DNA from: Bacteroidales bacterium
GTDB lineage: Bacteria > Bacteroidota > Bacteroidia > Bacteroidales > VadinHA17
Assembly: GCA_012519515.1 (NCBI GenBank)
Contig: JAAYQC010000128.1
Span: 1 to 34,527 of the forward strand
DNA: 34,527 bases
Direction: 5' to 3'
Shown: one piece after another, positions 25,137 to 33,281 of the stretch
Layout of the letters: every line of letters starts with the position of its first letter
Position numbering within the stretch: the stretch's first letter is position 1
The notes under the pieces: generated by a model
What the model saw: only the letters and a program-made list of their open reading frames with translations
What the model was told of the DNA's origin: nothing
Database searches by the model: none
Translations under genes and position numbers: made by a program

Positions 25137-25991
25137 TCAAAGTCCCAGCACCAATTCTGCCTGGTCATATCTGACCGGTTTCACATCAGATGAAGATGAA
25201 TATGTAACACGTAATTTCCCCTTAGTGTAATCTATTCCAGTATTAATAAGGTTAAAACGTAATTTCCGGACATTATTGGGAGTATAAACGGCAACTCCGT
25301 TTAACACTCCTGCGCGTGTCACACTACCCTGTGGTGATATATGTTCCACAAGTATGTTACCATAGACAGACATATTACCTGTTCTGTTAAAAACAAAGCT
25401 TATAACCGGTTCAGAGTTTTCATTTATTTCCAGGTTAAGGTCAGACAGTTTTACGCTGGCTGTTGATGTTCCTTTTCTTATTATTACGGGAATAGTGATA
25501 CCAAAGACAGGAGTCAGTCTGACTGATATAGTAGTGGTATCCCTGATTTCTTCTTCTGTACCCAGTGGTTTTTTGCGGGGCACCGATCTGAAATACATGT
25601 GAGACCGGTATTCTCCTTCCTGTAGTTCATTTGATCTGATAAGCTGTAATTTAATCACCTGTGTTTCACTGGGTCCGAGTGTCACAGAACGGGGGAAATA
25701 TCTGATATACCTGTCGGCAAAACGTTGATCCGGGTCGGGTTCAGTAATATTTTCAAAGCTGCCGTCTTCATTCATTCTTATCTGTACTATTGATATGGCG
25801 TAAGTAGATGTATCTTTCCCGGTATTGGCGAGGTTCAGATCAAAGGACCTGTCTGATCCGTCAAAGACCACACGTCTTGGTGTTATGAGCAGATTACCCT
25901 GTGCATGAAGGTCGGAAGGCAGGAATAATATGGCCATCATCAGCCATGAAAAGAACGGGATAAGTTTTTTTGAATTTATTATTTTTATCAT
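25137..25991 (-). CDS. PapD-like periplasmic pilus chaperone
   Basis: A 284-residue protein with a signal peptide (cleavage after HAQ, about residue 31). Two Ig-like domains follow: residues about 34-150 (ITPRRVVFDGSDRSFDLNLANTG, then FPRSVTLGPSETQVIKLQL, a typical F-G region of PapD-like folds) and about 165-284. The basic PRR near the mature N-terminus lies where the pilin-carboxylate-binding Arg occurs in known chaperones. The role inferred is to cap DUF4402 subunits and deliver them to the usher. Gaps are 28 bases from subunit B and 96 bases to the adhesin. It is more divergent than classical FimC/PapD chaperones. Confidence 0.8.
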   Translation of the reverse strand: MIKIINSKKLIPFFSWLMMAILFLPSDLHAQGNLLITPRRVVFDGSDRSFDLNLANTGKDTSTYAISIVQIRMNEDGSFENITEPDPDQRFADRYIRYFPRSVTLGPSETQVIKLQLIRSNELQEGEYRSHMYFRSVPRKKPLGTEEEIRDTTTISVRLTPVFGITIPVIIRKGTSTASVKLSDLNLEINENSEPVISFVFNRTGNMSVYGNILVEHISPQGSVTRAGVLNGVAVYTPNNVRKLRFNLINTGIDYTKGKLRVTYSSSSDVKPVRYDQAELVLGL

Positions 25992-26019
25992 TAATTATTT
26001 TCTTTATTCAAGCTTCCGG

Positions 26020-26556
26020 TCAGTTAAAATCGAATCTTATCGTATACGATCCTGTATATACTCCAACGGGATTATCGTAGAGGTTACCGACATTAAGGGC
26101 AGCACCGACGAAAACTACCTGGAAGCCGTTCTGAAGCATACCTGTCCCGAGTCCCGGAGCAGGATCAGAATACCATTCATCAATAATCATGGTTTTTGTT
26201 TCCGAAGTATGTTTCAGGATTACGGGATCGGAGGGTAAAGCAATAGAGTATGAAGCATCAACATCGCCGCTTACATAGAAGCTTGCAGCATTAACAGAGC
26301 CGGTTCCTTTATAAACAGAGCCGAGCACTGATATGGTACTCTGAGGGGTGATAATAATTTTACCTCCCTGCGGACCAGGTGCAAAGCGTCCGAAGTTGAG
26401 CTGGGATGTCTCACTTGCGGAGAAGACAGGTATAATTTCAGCAATAACATGCCCTGTTGCACTGGCTTCATAAGGAGTCTGTGCAGATAAGCCGGACGTA
26501 ATGAAAAGAAGCATCAACACCAGGCCGCAGGGCGATATGGATTTCTTAGCAGCCAT
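26020..26556 (-). CDS. DUF4402 pilin-like subunit B
   Basis: A 178-residue secreted protein with a signal peptide ending at SGLSAQ (about residue 26). The mature part shows the DUF4402 plan shared with the other two subunits: LNFGRFAPGPQGGKIIIT, GSVNAASFYVSGDVDASYSIALP, and a last strand PVGVYTGSYTIRFDFN. No cysteines are seen in the mature part, so no disulfide is expected. It lies 28 bases downstream of subunit A and 28 bases upstream of the chaperone. It could be a fibre shaft or minor subunit. Confidence 0.78.
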   Translation of the reverse strand: MAAKKSISPCGLVLMLLFITSGLSAQTPYEASATGHVIAEIIPVFSASETSQLNFGRFAPGPQGGKIIITPQSTISVLGSVYKGTGSVNAASFYVSGDVDASYSIALPSDPVILKHTSETKTMIIDEWYSDPAPGLGTGMLQNGFQVVFVGAALNVGNLYDNPVGVYTGSYTIRFDFN

Positions 26557-26584
26557 TATTTTGTTTTAATGGCAATCAGACAGT

Positions 26585-27103
26585 TTAGTTATAATTAACT
26601 GTAACTGTGAAATCTCCCGATCCGCCACTGTTTGATGATGAATAAACACCCGGAGTCTGACCGGCGGCAACTGTAAGTGTTGCCCCAACTGTAAGTGTCT
26701 GTGTTCCTGTTGTGCCATCCAGTTGGCATCCCAGACCGGTGGGACTATTGGTCCATGAGTCAACAGTCATAGTAGCTCCGGCTCCGTCGGAAATGGTTGT
26801 AGCACCACCGGGCAAAGTGACCGAGTAAGTAAAGCCCGGTTCACCGGCTACTGTAAAAGAAGCTGCTGATCCAACATCAGATAGATGCAGAGTAACACCT
26901 CCGGTTTCTGAACGTGTGTCATCAGGGGCAATGATAACTGTTCCGGCACCTCCGGCAATTACAGCACCAAAATCAAGAAGAATGTCATTCGTAAGTGAAA
27001 TAGGTGTGATAATAGTAGCTGTAGCTTCTGCTCCATCGGATTGTGCAAATAATCCGGCAGTGATAGCAAACAAAAGAAAACATAAGGCAAAGAGTTTTTT
27101 CAT
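26585..27103 (-). CDS. DUF4402 pilin-like subunit A (first gene of the operon)
   Basis: A 172-residue secreted protein with a clear signal peptide (MKKLFALCFLLFAITAGLFAQ). The mature part is small-residue-rich (Gly, Thr, Ser, Ala): ILLDFGAVIAGGAGTVIIAP, AASFTVAGEPGFTYSVTLP, and the terminal strand GDFTVTVNYN. This is the DUF4402 pattern, a pilin-like beta sandwich found in Bacteroidota and Proteobacteria. Being first in the operon and the simplest in composition, it is the best candidate for a major fibre subunit, but this is inferred from position. A single mature-region Cys is present in GLGCQLDG. Confidence 0.8.
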   Translation of the reverse strand: MKKLFALCFLLFAITAGLFAQSDGAEATATIITPISLTNDILLDFGAVIAGGAGTVIIAPDDTRSETGGVTLHLSDVGSAASFTVAGEPGFTYSVTLPGGATTISDGAGATMTVDSWTNSPTGLGCQLDGTTGTQTLTVGATLTVAAGQTPGVYSSSNSGGSGDFTVTVNYN

Positions 27104-27360
27104 AGTCTTAAAATAATTGATAAAACATTCATTAATAGAAATATATAAACATATTAAAATGTTTAGTGTTATAATTTTTTAGAATATTATTACCCCAAAC
27201 TATCCATCCACAGTCATTTAGCGGATTTCAGGCATAAAAATAATTTATAATTGTAAACACCCGAAGCAAATATTTAACAAATAGAATAAGTTATTAACAA
27301 TTTGAAGGTTTTGCTACAAAAATAATCTAAGCAAACACGCACATAATCTTGTATATCAAC

Positions 27361-27602
27361 TTTATAAGTCCCCTTCAGGGGATTTAGGGGTCTGATAGAC
27401 ATATGAATACATATCCCTGTTAAACAGCTTTATAAGTCCCCTTCAGGGGATTTAGGGGTAGGATAGACATTGAATACATATCCCTGTTAAACAGATTTAT
27501 AAGTCCCCTTTAGGGGATTTAGGGGTCTGATACACATTGAATACATATCCCTGTCAAACAACCTGGTAAGTCCCCTTTAGGGGATTTAGGGGTCAGAACA
27601 GG
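27361..27602. repeat. Four tandem 67-68 bp repeats
   Basis: Units begin at about 27361, 27429, 27496 and 27563. Each contains TATAAGTCCCCTTcAGGGGA followed by TTTAGGGGT, then a spacer that includes TGAATACATATCCCTGT in the first three. The first part is a palindrome (TCCCCTTcAGGGGA) and the AGGGG block recurs. The second spacer differs slightly, and the fourth unit has GG for TA at its start. A fifth, partial trace (TTCAGGGGTCTGACAGAC) lies near 27612. The near-perfect identity means recent duplication. The CCCCTAAATCCCCT-type palindrome resembles dispersed palindromic repeats often seen between Bacteroidota genes, but here it is tandem. Confidence 0.85.
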
Positions 27603-27680
27603 CACAATGGGTTCAGGGGTCTGACAGACAGGGAAATGGAAGGAGACCTGGAAAAGGAAAGCAGAATTATTTTAAATAAG

Positions 27681-27721
27681 AAAGGTTGTCAGATGGTGGT
27701 TAAGCCATCCGGACAACCTTT
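27681..27721 (-). terminator. Long hairpin after the barrel gene
   Basis: AAAGGTTGTC (27681-27690) pairs with GACAACCTTT (27712-27721), and GATGG (27692-27696) pairs with an inner CCATC (27705-27709). It lies about 45 bases after the stop of the minus-strand barrel gene, and T-rich sequence stands on both sides, so it can end transcripts from either strand. Confidence 0.6.
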
Positions 27722-27765
27722 TTTGTAAGACAGAGAAACATTTCTCTGGTTATTCCCGGAAATGA

Positions 27766-28350
27766 TTACTCAGTAGCTCCGAAATATACCATGAAACCCA
27801 TTTTAATCCCGAATGTTCCTATCCTCATTTCGTCACTATACTCTTCATCTTTCTCTTTCATAGTTGAACTCATATAACCGGCCAGAGCATCAAAAGTGAC
27901 CCTTTCACCAAGAGGAATGGCTGCTCCTATACCTGCACTATATACAAAATTAGTATACTTCGATTCATAGGAATATTCTTCACCATACTCGCTCTTGTAT
28001 TTGGTTGAACCAAAACCAACATTGAGTTCAGCAAAAGGATAAATTTTTTCCATAGGATAGTAATATCTTACAAAAGGTCCTGCCCCAAGCGTTGTAACAG
28101 TCCAGGTATCACTATCATCCGGGTCTTTTTCTCTGACAATACCTGCCATCAGATCCAGACCAATTGCCAGATTATCTATGACGAAATAACCAATACGTGG
28201 TTGGAAATTGAATGCAGCAAATTTTGCATCTATTTCATCATCATCAAGATCTTTTACAGTACTGAATCCAAGGTTGAAAAGACCGGCGCCGGGATTCAGA
28301 CCTTCAGAGTACCAGGAATTTCCTGAAAATGTTGTTGAAAGACCTGCCAT
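27766..28350 (-). CDS. Outer-membrane beta-barrel protein, N-terminally truncated
   Basis: 194 residues with the features of a small opacity-type barrel: alternating strands such as PRIGYFVIDNLAIGLDLMAGI, GPFVRYYYPM, YPFAELNVGFGS, YSAGIGAAIPLGERVTFDALAGYM, and the C-terminal FGIKMGFMVYF ending close to the last residue. The family normally has an N-terminal signal peptide and one more strand. Here the frame starts directly in barrel-like sequence (MAGLSTTFSG) with a stop codon (TAA) three codons upstream, and only 18 bases separate it from a divergent regulator gene. It probably cannot be exported. I treat it as a decayed or 5'-truncated gene, although a functional cytoplasmic form cannot be excluded. 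Confidence 0.7.
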   Translation of the reverse strand: MAGLSTTFSGNSWYSEGLNPGAGLFNLGFSTVKDLDDDEIDAKFAAFNFQPRIGYFVIDNLAIGLDLMAGIVREKDPDDSDTWTVTTLGAGPFVRYYYPMEKIYPFAELNVGFGSTKYKSEYGEEYSYESKYTNFVYSAGIGAAIPLGERVTFDALAGYMSSTMKEKDEEYSDEMRIGTFGIKMGFMVYFGATE

Positions 28351-28368
28351 AATATTGCCTTACACGAT

Positions 28369-29730
28369 ATGAAAAACAGCCGTATTTTAATTATTGACGA
28401 TAACAAGAGCGTACTCAGCGCGCTTGAACTGTTATTGCAGCCATTTTGCGAGGAGGTGGTCACATCGCCGAATCCTAACAGAATTCCGTCATTGCTGGAG
28501 ACACGGTATTTTGATGCGATTTTGCTGGATATGAATTTTTCAGCAGGCATCAACACCGGAAATGAAGGTCTGTATTGGCTGAAACGTATTCTGGAACACG
28601 ATGCAAATCATTCTGTTATTATGATTACCGCTTACGGGGATGTTGAATTGGCTGTACGGGCGGTAAAGGAAGGTGCATTTGATTTCGTATTGAAACCCTG
28701 GGAGAACAGTAAACTGCTGGCAACCATACAGGCTGCCATCCGGTTCAGGAACTCCCGCAAGGAGGTGAAGTCACTCAAGGAAAAGGAACGTAACCTGAAA
28801 ACAGCTGTGAAAAAGGATGCTGCTGTTATTATCGGAGAATCGGCTCCATTTCGCGAAGTTCTTGATATTGTGGCAAAGGTGGCAAAGACCGATGCCAACG
28901 TGTTGATAACAGGCGAAAACGGTACCGGGAAAGAGGTTATTGCCCGTGAACTTCACAGGCAATCGTCGCGGGGAAATGAAGTCATGGTGCATGTTGACAT
29001 GGGTTCCCTCACAGAAACACTGTTTGAGAGTGAGTTGTTCGGGCATGTGAAAGGTGCCTTTACCGATGCTAAAGAAGACCGTGTTGGCAAGTTTGAAGTA
29101 GCAAAAGGAAGCACACTCTTTATGGATGAGATTGCCAACCTGTCATTCCCGCTCCAGGCGAAACTGTTGACTGCCCTGCAAAACCGCGAAATTGTAAAAG
29201 TGGGCTCGAACAAAAAAATCCCTATCGATATCAGGTTGGTCTGCGCCACCAATACCAATCTGCACAGCCTTGTGAAAGAGGGGAAGTTTCGTGAAGATTT
29301 ATTGTATCGTATCAATACCATACAGATAGAAATACCCCCGTTGCGTGAGCGGGTGGCTGACATTCCGCTGTTAGCCGAATTCTTTCTGAGAATATATTGT
29401 GCCAAATACAAAAAGGACACACTTAAATTAAGCCCTGAGGTATTGGACAAAATGAAACAATACGCTTGGCCCGGTAACGTCCGCGAATTGCAGCACACCA
29501 TAGAAAAAGCGGTTATCCTGGGCGAAGGCGATACACTCAGCTTAAATGATTTCTTCTTTTCGAACACACATACACCGGCCAGCACTGTTGTCCGGACTTT
29601 GGAAGAGATGGAAAGAAGTATGATTGCATCAAGCATCCGGCAGAATAATGGAAATTTGAGTGCCGTTGCCGCAGAACTGGGCATTACACGGCAAACACTC
29701 TATAATAAGATCAAAAAATACAACATGTAA
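28369..29730 (+). CDS. Sigma-54-dependent response regulator (NtrC type)
   Basis: 453 residues. A receiver domain (about 4-120) has the phospho-acceptor Asp at about 54 (ILLDMNF) and Lys in VLKPW. An AAA+ sigma-54 activator domain (about 150-390) has Walker A GENGTGKE (182-189), the sigma-54 contact loop GAFTDA (229-234, a variant of GAFTGA) and Walker B LFMDEI (250-255). A Fis-type helix-turn-helix lies at the C-terminus (about 410-453, AAELGITRQTLYNKIKKY). It activates RpoN promoters after phosphorylation, presumably by the kinase encoded 3 bases downstream. The target genes are not evident. The start is only 18 bases from the truncated barrel gene. Confidence 0.95.
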   Translation: MKNSRILIIDDNKSVLSALELLLQPFCEEVVTSPNPNRIPSLLETRYFDAILLDMNFSAGINTGNEGLYWLKRILEHDANHSVIMITAYGDVELAVRAVKEGAFDFVLKPWENSKLLATIQAAIRFRNSRKEVKSLKEKERNLKTAVKKDAAVIIGESAPFREVLDIVAKVAKTDANVLITGENGTGKEVIARELHRQSSRGNEVMVHVDMGSLTETLFESELFGHVKGAFTDAKEDRVGKFEVAKGSTLFMDEIANLSFPLQAKLLTALQNREIVKVGSNKKIPIDIRLVCATNTNLHSLVKEGKFREDLLYRINTIQIEIPPLRERVADIPLLAEFFLRIYCAKYKKDTLKLSPEVLDKMKQYAWPGNVRELQHTIEKAVILGEGDTLSLNDFFFSNTHTPASTVVRTLEEMERSMIASSIRQNNGNLSAVAAELGITRQTLYNKIKKYNM

Positions 29731-29733
29731 GCA

Positions 29734-31071
29734 ATGTTTTTTAGGAACACATTTATTCGATTAATCACGTATGTTTTTTTGCTTATCGCGTTTTCGGCAA
29801 TATCAACGTGGATTATATTAAGCTCTGCGTCAAACTTATACAGCATTATACCGATACTTGTTGTCGCTCTTTTCGTGTACAGAATCATCAAAATATATAA
29901 TACCACACCCGAAAAGATAGCCTATTTTCTTAATGCTGTGGAAAACGAAGATTCGATGCTGCATTTTCCCGAAAAAACACGCCATAAGGCAAATGCCGAA
30001 ATGAATAAAAGCCTTAATCGCGTAAACAAACTGATACAGGAAGTAAAAATAAGAAACAGAGAACAGGAACAGTATTATAGTTTGATGTTGGAACAAGTCG
30101 CTACGGGAATTGTGGTTGTCAATGAAAACGGTAATGTGATGCAAGCAAATTCTGCTGCGAAAAACCTGTTGAATTACCAATCGTTTAATCATATCGAACA
30201 GTTAAAACGCATTGACACCAATCTGTTCAACACATTTTATCGCCTGAAAAACGGAGAAACACATCAGTTTCTGAAACTAACATATAAAAACAATATTACC
30301 CACCTTTCTTTAAGGGCTACTTCTTTTCTTAGTCATGGAGATAATTTACGAATAATTTCGGTACATGATATTAGTAATGAGCTGGATGCCAAAGAGTTAG
30401 AATCATGGCAAAAGCTCATTCGTGTGCTCTCCCACGAGATAATGAATTCCATTACCCCAATTACATCACTCAGCGAAACACTTTTGAATTACTTCATCCC
30501 ACCCGAAAAACCGCTTGATAAAAAAACTGTTGCCAACACTGTAAAAGGGCTTGAAGTAATCAACGAACGCGGTACAGGCCTGATCAGGTTTGTTGAATCG
30601 TATCGTAAACTTACAAGACTATCAAAGCCGGTGCTAAAGCATGTTAATCTGAGGAACCTGATAGAGCATCTGATGCTGTTGCTGGAAAATGAAGCTGATT
30701 TTCAGCGTATTCAATTCAACGTGGAAACCGAAACACCTGACATTTGTATCAAGGCTGATGAAGCCCAACTGTCGCAGGTATTGATCAATTTAATTAAAAA
30801 TGCCATGTATGCAGTAAAAGATATTACAGAGCCACGCATATCCGTTCGGGCGCATTACACACAAAACGGACGTTGTGAAATACAGGTGATTGATAATGGT
30901 TCGGGGATTCCTCCAGAAATAATGGAACAGATTTTTATCCCATTTTTCACCACCAAAGAGAATGGATCGGGTATTGGATTGAGTCTTTCAAGGCAGATTA
31001 TGAAAAATCACGGGGGAAGTATTGAAGCAGTTTCATCACCCGGCTCTACCGTTTTTACCTTAACCATTTGA
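29734..31071 (+). CDS. NtrB/NtrY-like sensor histidine kinase
   Basis: 445 residues. Two N-terminal membrane helices (about 9-30 and 36-52) have only a very short outer loop, so sensing is probably membrane-based or cytoplasmic. A linker helix and a PAS-like domain (about 112-215, [22 protein letters not shown]) follow. The HisKA-type dimerisation domain has the phospho-accepting His at 234 ([12 protein letters not shown]). The ATPase domain (about 325-445) has the N box ([11 protein letters not shown]), G1 (DNGSGIP) and G2 (GSGIGLSLS). It is the partner of the sigma-54 activator directly upstream. Its stimulus is unknown. No transporter gene follows it, although these pairs often neighbour efflux systems in Bacteroidota. 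Confidence 0.93.
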   Translation: MFFRNTFIRLITYVFLLIAFSAISTWIILSSASNLYSIIPILVVALFVYRIIKIYNTTPEKIAYFLNAVENEDSMLHFPEKTRHKANAEMNKSLNRVNKLIQEVKIRNREQEQYYSLMLEQVATGIVVVNENGNVMQANSAAKNLLNYQSFNHIEQLKRIDTNLFNTFYRLKNGETHQFLKLTYKNNITHLSLRATSFLSHGDNLRIISVHDISNELDAKELESWQKLIRVLSHEIMNSITPITSLSETLLNYFIPPEKPLDKKTVANTVKGLEVINERGTGLIRFVESYRKLTRLSKPVLKHVNLRNLIEHLMLLLENEADFQRIQFNVETETPDICIKADEAQLSQVLINLIKNAMYAVKDITEPRISVRAHYTQNGRCEIQVIDNGSGIPPEIMEQIFIPFFTTKENGSGIGLSLSRQIMKNHGGSIEAVSSPGSTVFTLTI

Positions 31072-31146
31072 CAAAGTCAGTAAGGGTTCAGCAGCTCTTT
31101 ATATAATAATCGCCTTATTACTCGAAAGATCAGGACCCGGAGCTGA

Positions 31147-32868
31147 TTATTGTGCAGGCTGGTAACTGGCGATGCGGTCCTTTATCATCCGGGCAAGCTC
31201 AAGGTAAAGATGTTCTGATACAGGCATGACCGAATAATCTTTCATCTCAAACTTGTTTACAATTTCCTCAACAAAGGAATCCCGCACGGCAAAGACAAGG
31301 ATTGAGGAGCCCTTCAGCACTCCTCCAAGCTTCTCAAACCATCCTTCATTGCCAAGCTCCATTTTTCCTATTTCATCTGCCACTATCACATCAGGATTGC
31401 TGTTCAGGGCAACTGAAAGTGATTTCAGTCCGGCCTCAATTGCAGCCGGGTTAATGCTGTACCGGCCTATTTTCTTTGATTCACTTTCACTGTCAACACG
31501 CAAAAACGGCACTCTAAATCCTGAATCAATATCCACAACATCATAACCTGCTGTCTGGCCATCAGCCATGATTCTCGGAGAGTAGATACCCTTTACACTT
31601 ACATTGCCGGCCTTTAACTCTTCAACCAGTTTTCGCACCTGGGTAGTCTTCCCCTCCCCGATGGCACCGGTTATGATATAGATATGTCTGGAAAGCTCTT
31701 TCTTGACCTCCGTGAGTCTCTGCTCAATCTGAGAAATAACTGAGCAAATCACGGAAACCGGACTCCGGGCAATGACCTTTGCTTCCGGCACTGATGCAAT
31801 CGTCATGGGGAGGCTCTTCATTGATATCTCCAATGCAAACGGCAACTGTCTGAATGCAGTCCTTGCAAAAAACTCCCTTACCTTCCGGTTATAGAGTTCT
31901 GTTCCCAAAACGGAAAATCCAAGGATTACAATCATTGCCCTGAAGTTCATCTGAACCCCAATTTCCAGACCTCTAATCCAGTCATCAGACTGAATCTTGC
32001 CGATTACAAATGCGGACGCCATCGTTATAACCACAAAAAAGATCCAGATACGTGGCCTTGAAAGCTGTCTCAGAGCCCTTTTATATCTTAATATCCATAC
32101 GGTGACGATGGCTGCTATTGCGATGCTCCAGACCGGCCAACTGGCATGGTTCAGGAGGTAAAAAGCGGTTATTATCAGCCCGAGATTTAAGAACAACCAT
32201 GAAACTGAATAATTAAATTTCTGACGGTCAGCACTTATTACATTACTATTTTTTCTTGCATTTCCCTGCCGGTATGCCACCGGCTCTCTGACAAGACGCT
32301 GTCCGACCATCATCCCTATAATACCTGAAATAAGTCCCAGGCAGGCATATATGGCGGCAAGAACGAAAATGGGTGACCAGACGAGATCGAAATCAATGTT
32401 CAGCTGTCTCTCTGCATATTTCAGCAGGTTGGCATAGATATTGGCTATATTGAATCCATAATAGATAATGAAGATCATAATCTTCTGGAACAGGTTCCAC
32501 GTCATGGCGAACATGGCGCCTGTGAGATACCCAATCACATTCCTTCCAAAAACCCTTGTGAACAGTTCAAGCATTACCGACTGGCTGAAGATTGCTACCA
32601 TCGGGCCGAAAATGACCGCGCTGGGCGACATTGTCTTCATTAATGCACAAATCAGTCCTGCTCGCCAGAACAAACCCCGCTCTTTCCATTTGTAGCTTGT
32701 CGAGATCATGATGATGATCCCGATGCCCGTAAGAAAGTTTGAACTTAACGGAACGCGCAGGTTATGCAGGAAACTGCCGAGAACAATCTCTGATGCTGCC
32801 CAGATCGTGCCAATAATAGAGGCTTTGATCCACTTCTCGCTTAGTTTGCGGTTACCCATTTGTATCAT
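31147..32868 (-). CDS. Transporter-like membrane domain fused to a THEP1-type NTPase
   Basis: 573 residues. Residues about 1-190 hold roughly five membrane helices, including a segment with a conserved-looking polar cluster (LMKTMSPSAVIFGPM). This resembles the S-component of energy-coupling factor (ECF) vitamin/metal importers, though distantly. Residues about 220-390 hold more helices and an amphipathic stretch (WIRGLEIGVQMNFRAMIVILGF...LEISMKSLPMTIASVPE) reminiscent of EcfT/CbiQ. Residues about 395-573 are a THEP1/NTPase-like P-loop domain: Walker A GAIGEGKT (401-408), GIYSPRI, Walker B VIVADEIGKMEL (494-505). It overlaps the ModE-like gene by 1 base (TGATG). The S- and T-component likeness is tentative; the NTPase part is firm. 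Confidence 0.75.
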   Translation of the reverse strand: MIQMGNRKLSEKWIKASIIGTIWAASEIVLGSFLHNLRVPLSSNFLTGIGIIIMISTSYKWKERGLFWRAGLICALMKTMSPSAVIFGPMVAIFSQSVMLELFTRVFGRNVIGYLTGAMFAMTWNLFQKIMIFIIYYGFNIANIYANLLKYAERQLNIDFDLVWSPIFVLAAIYACLGLISGIIGMMVGQRLVREPVAYRQGNARKNSNVISADRQKFNYSVSWLFLNLGLIITAFYLLNHASWPVWSIAIAAIVTVWILRYKRALRQLSRPRIWIFFVVITMASAFVIGKIQSDDWIRGLEIGVQMNFRAMIVILGFSVLGTELYNRKVREFFARTAFRQLPFALEISMKSLPMTIASVPEAKVIARSPVSVICSVISQIEQRLTEVKKELSRHIYIITGAIGEGKTTQVRKLVEELKAGNVSVKGIYSPRIMADGQTAGYDVVDIDSGFRVPFLRVDSESESKKIGRYSINPAAIEAGLKSLSVALNSNPDVIVADEIGKMELGNEGWFEKLGGVLKGSSILVFAVRDSFVEEIVNKFEMKDYSVMPVSEHLYLELARMIKDRIASYQPAQ

Positions 32869-33260
32869 CAGCCCTTGTCTTCCGAAGTCCCTTCCCGCGG
32901 GAAATCCATTTTAGATGCCTGGTCTTCAAGGAATTTTTCCAGATCTGACTCAATACTCCTGAAGGCATTGATAAGGTTATTGCCGAATTCAGTAACCCGT
33001 GCATTTCCATGGTCTTTACCCCCGTGTCTTAGAATAACCACCGGATAATCCTGAAGTTTATTCATGCTCTGCACTTTGCTCCAAGCCTGCCGGTAAGGAA
33101 TCTTAAGCTCGGCAGCAGCTTTGAGCAGTGTACCTTTATCTCTTATCTTCTCAAGCAGTTCTATCTTCCCTTTTCCCAGCCGTGACACTCCTTCAATATT
33201 TATCCAGAATCTACCGCGAACTGACAAAGCAGGTCTGGTCAGATCATGTTGTGTAGTCAT
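32868..33260 (-). CDS. ModE-like winged helix-turn-helix regulator
   Basis: 130 residues matching the N-terminal DNA-binding domain of ModE: SVRGRFWINIEGVSRLGKGKIELLEKIRDKGTLLKAAAELKIPYRQAWSKV, then a dimer helix and VILRHGGKDHGNARVTEFGNNLINAF. The C-terminal molybdate-binding (MOP/TOBE) domain of full ModE is absent, as in many anaerobes, so the protein may sense metal through another part or only bind DNA. It starts at ATG 33260 with an AGGAGA-like site about 10 bases upstream. Same strand as the ALDH gene (21-base gap) and translationally coupled to the NTPase fusion gene. Control of molybdenum or tungsten use is likely but not proven. Confidence 0.85.
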   Translation of the reverse strand: MTTQHDLTRPALSVRGRFWINIEGVSRLGKGKIELLEKIRDKGTLLKAAAELKIPYRQAWSKVQSMNKLQDYPVVILRHGGKDHGNARVTEFGNNLINAFRSIESDLEKFLEDQASKMDFPREGTSEDKG

Positions 33261-33281
33261 GGGATTATGTCTCCTGTCACA

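Larger units (their letters stand above)
27104..27765. other. Gene-free region upstream of the pilus-like operon
   Basis: About 660 bases without a convincing ORF. From left to right on the + strand they hold an A/T-rich stretch where the operon promoter should lie (27104-27360; one exact TAnnTTTG box on the minus strand at 27317-27324 but no -33 partner), four tandem repeats (27361-27602) and a long hairpin (27681-27721) next to the truncated barrel gene. Confidence 0.5.

Noticed and set aside
27361-27602. CRISPR array from tandem units
   Set aside because: The 'spacers' are themselves repeated and there are no cas genes, so this is a simple tandem repeat.
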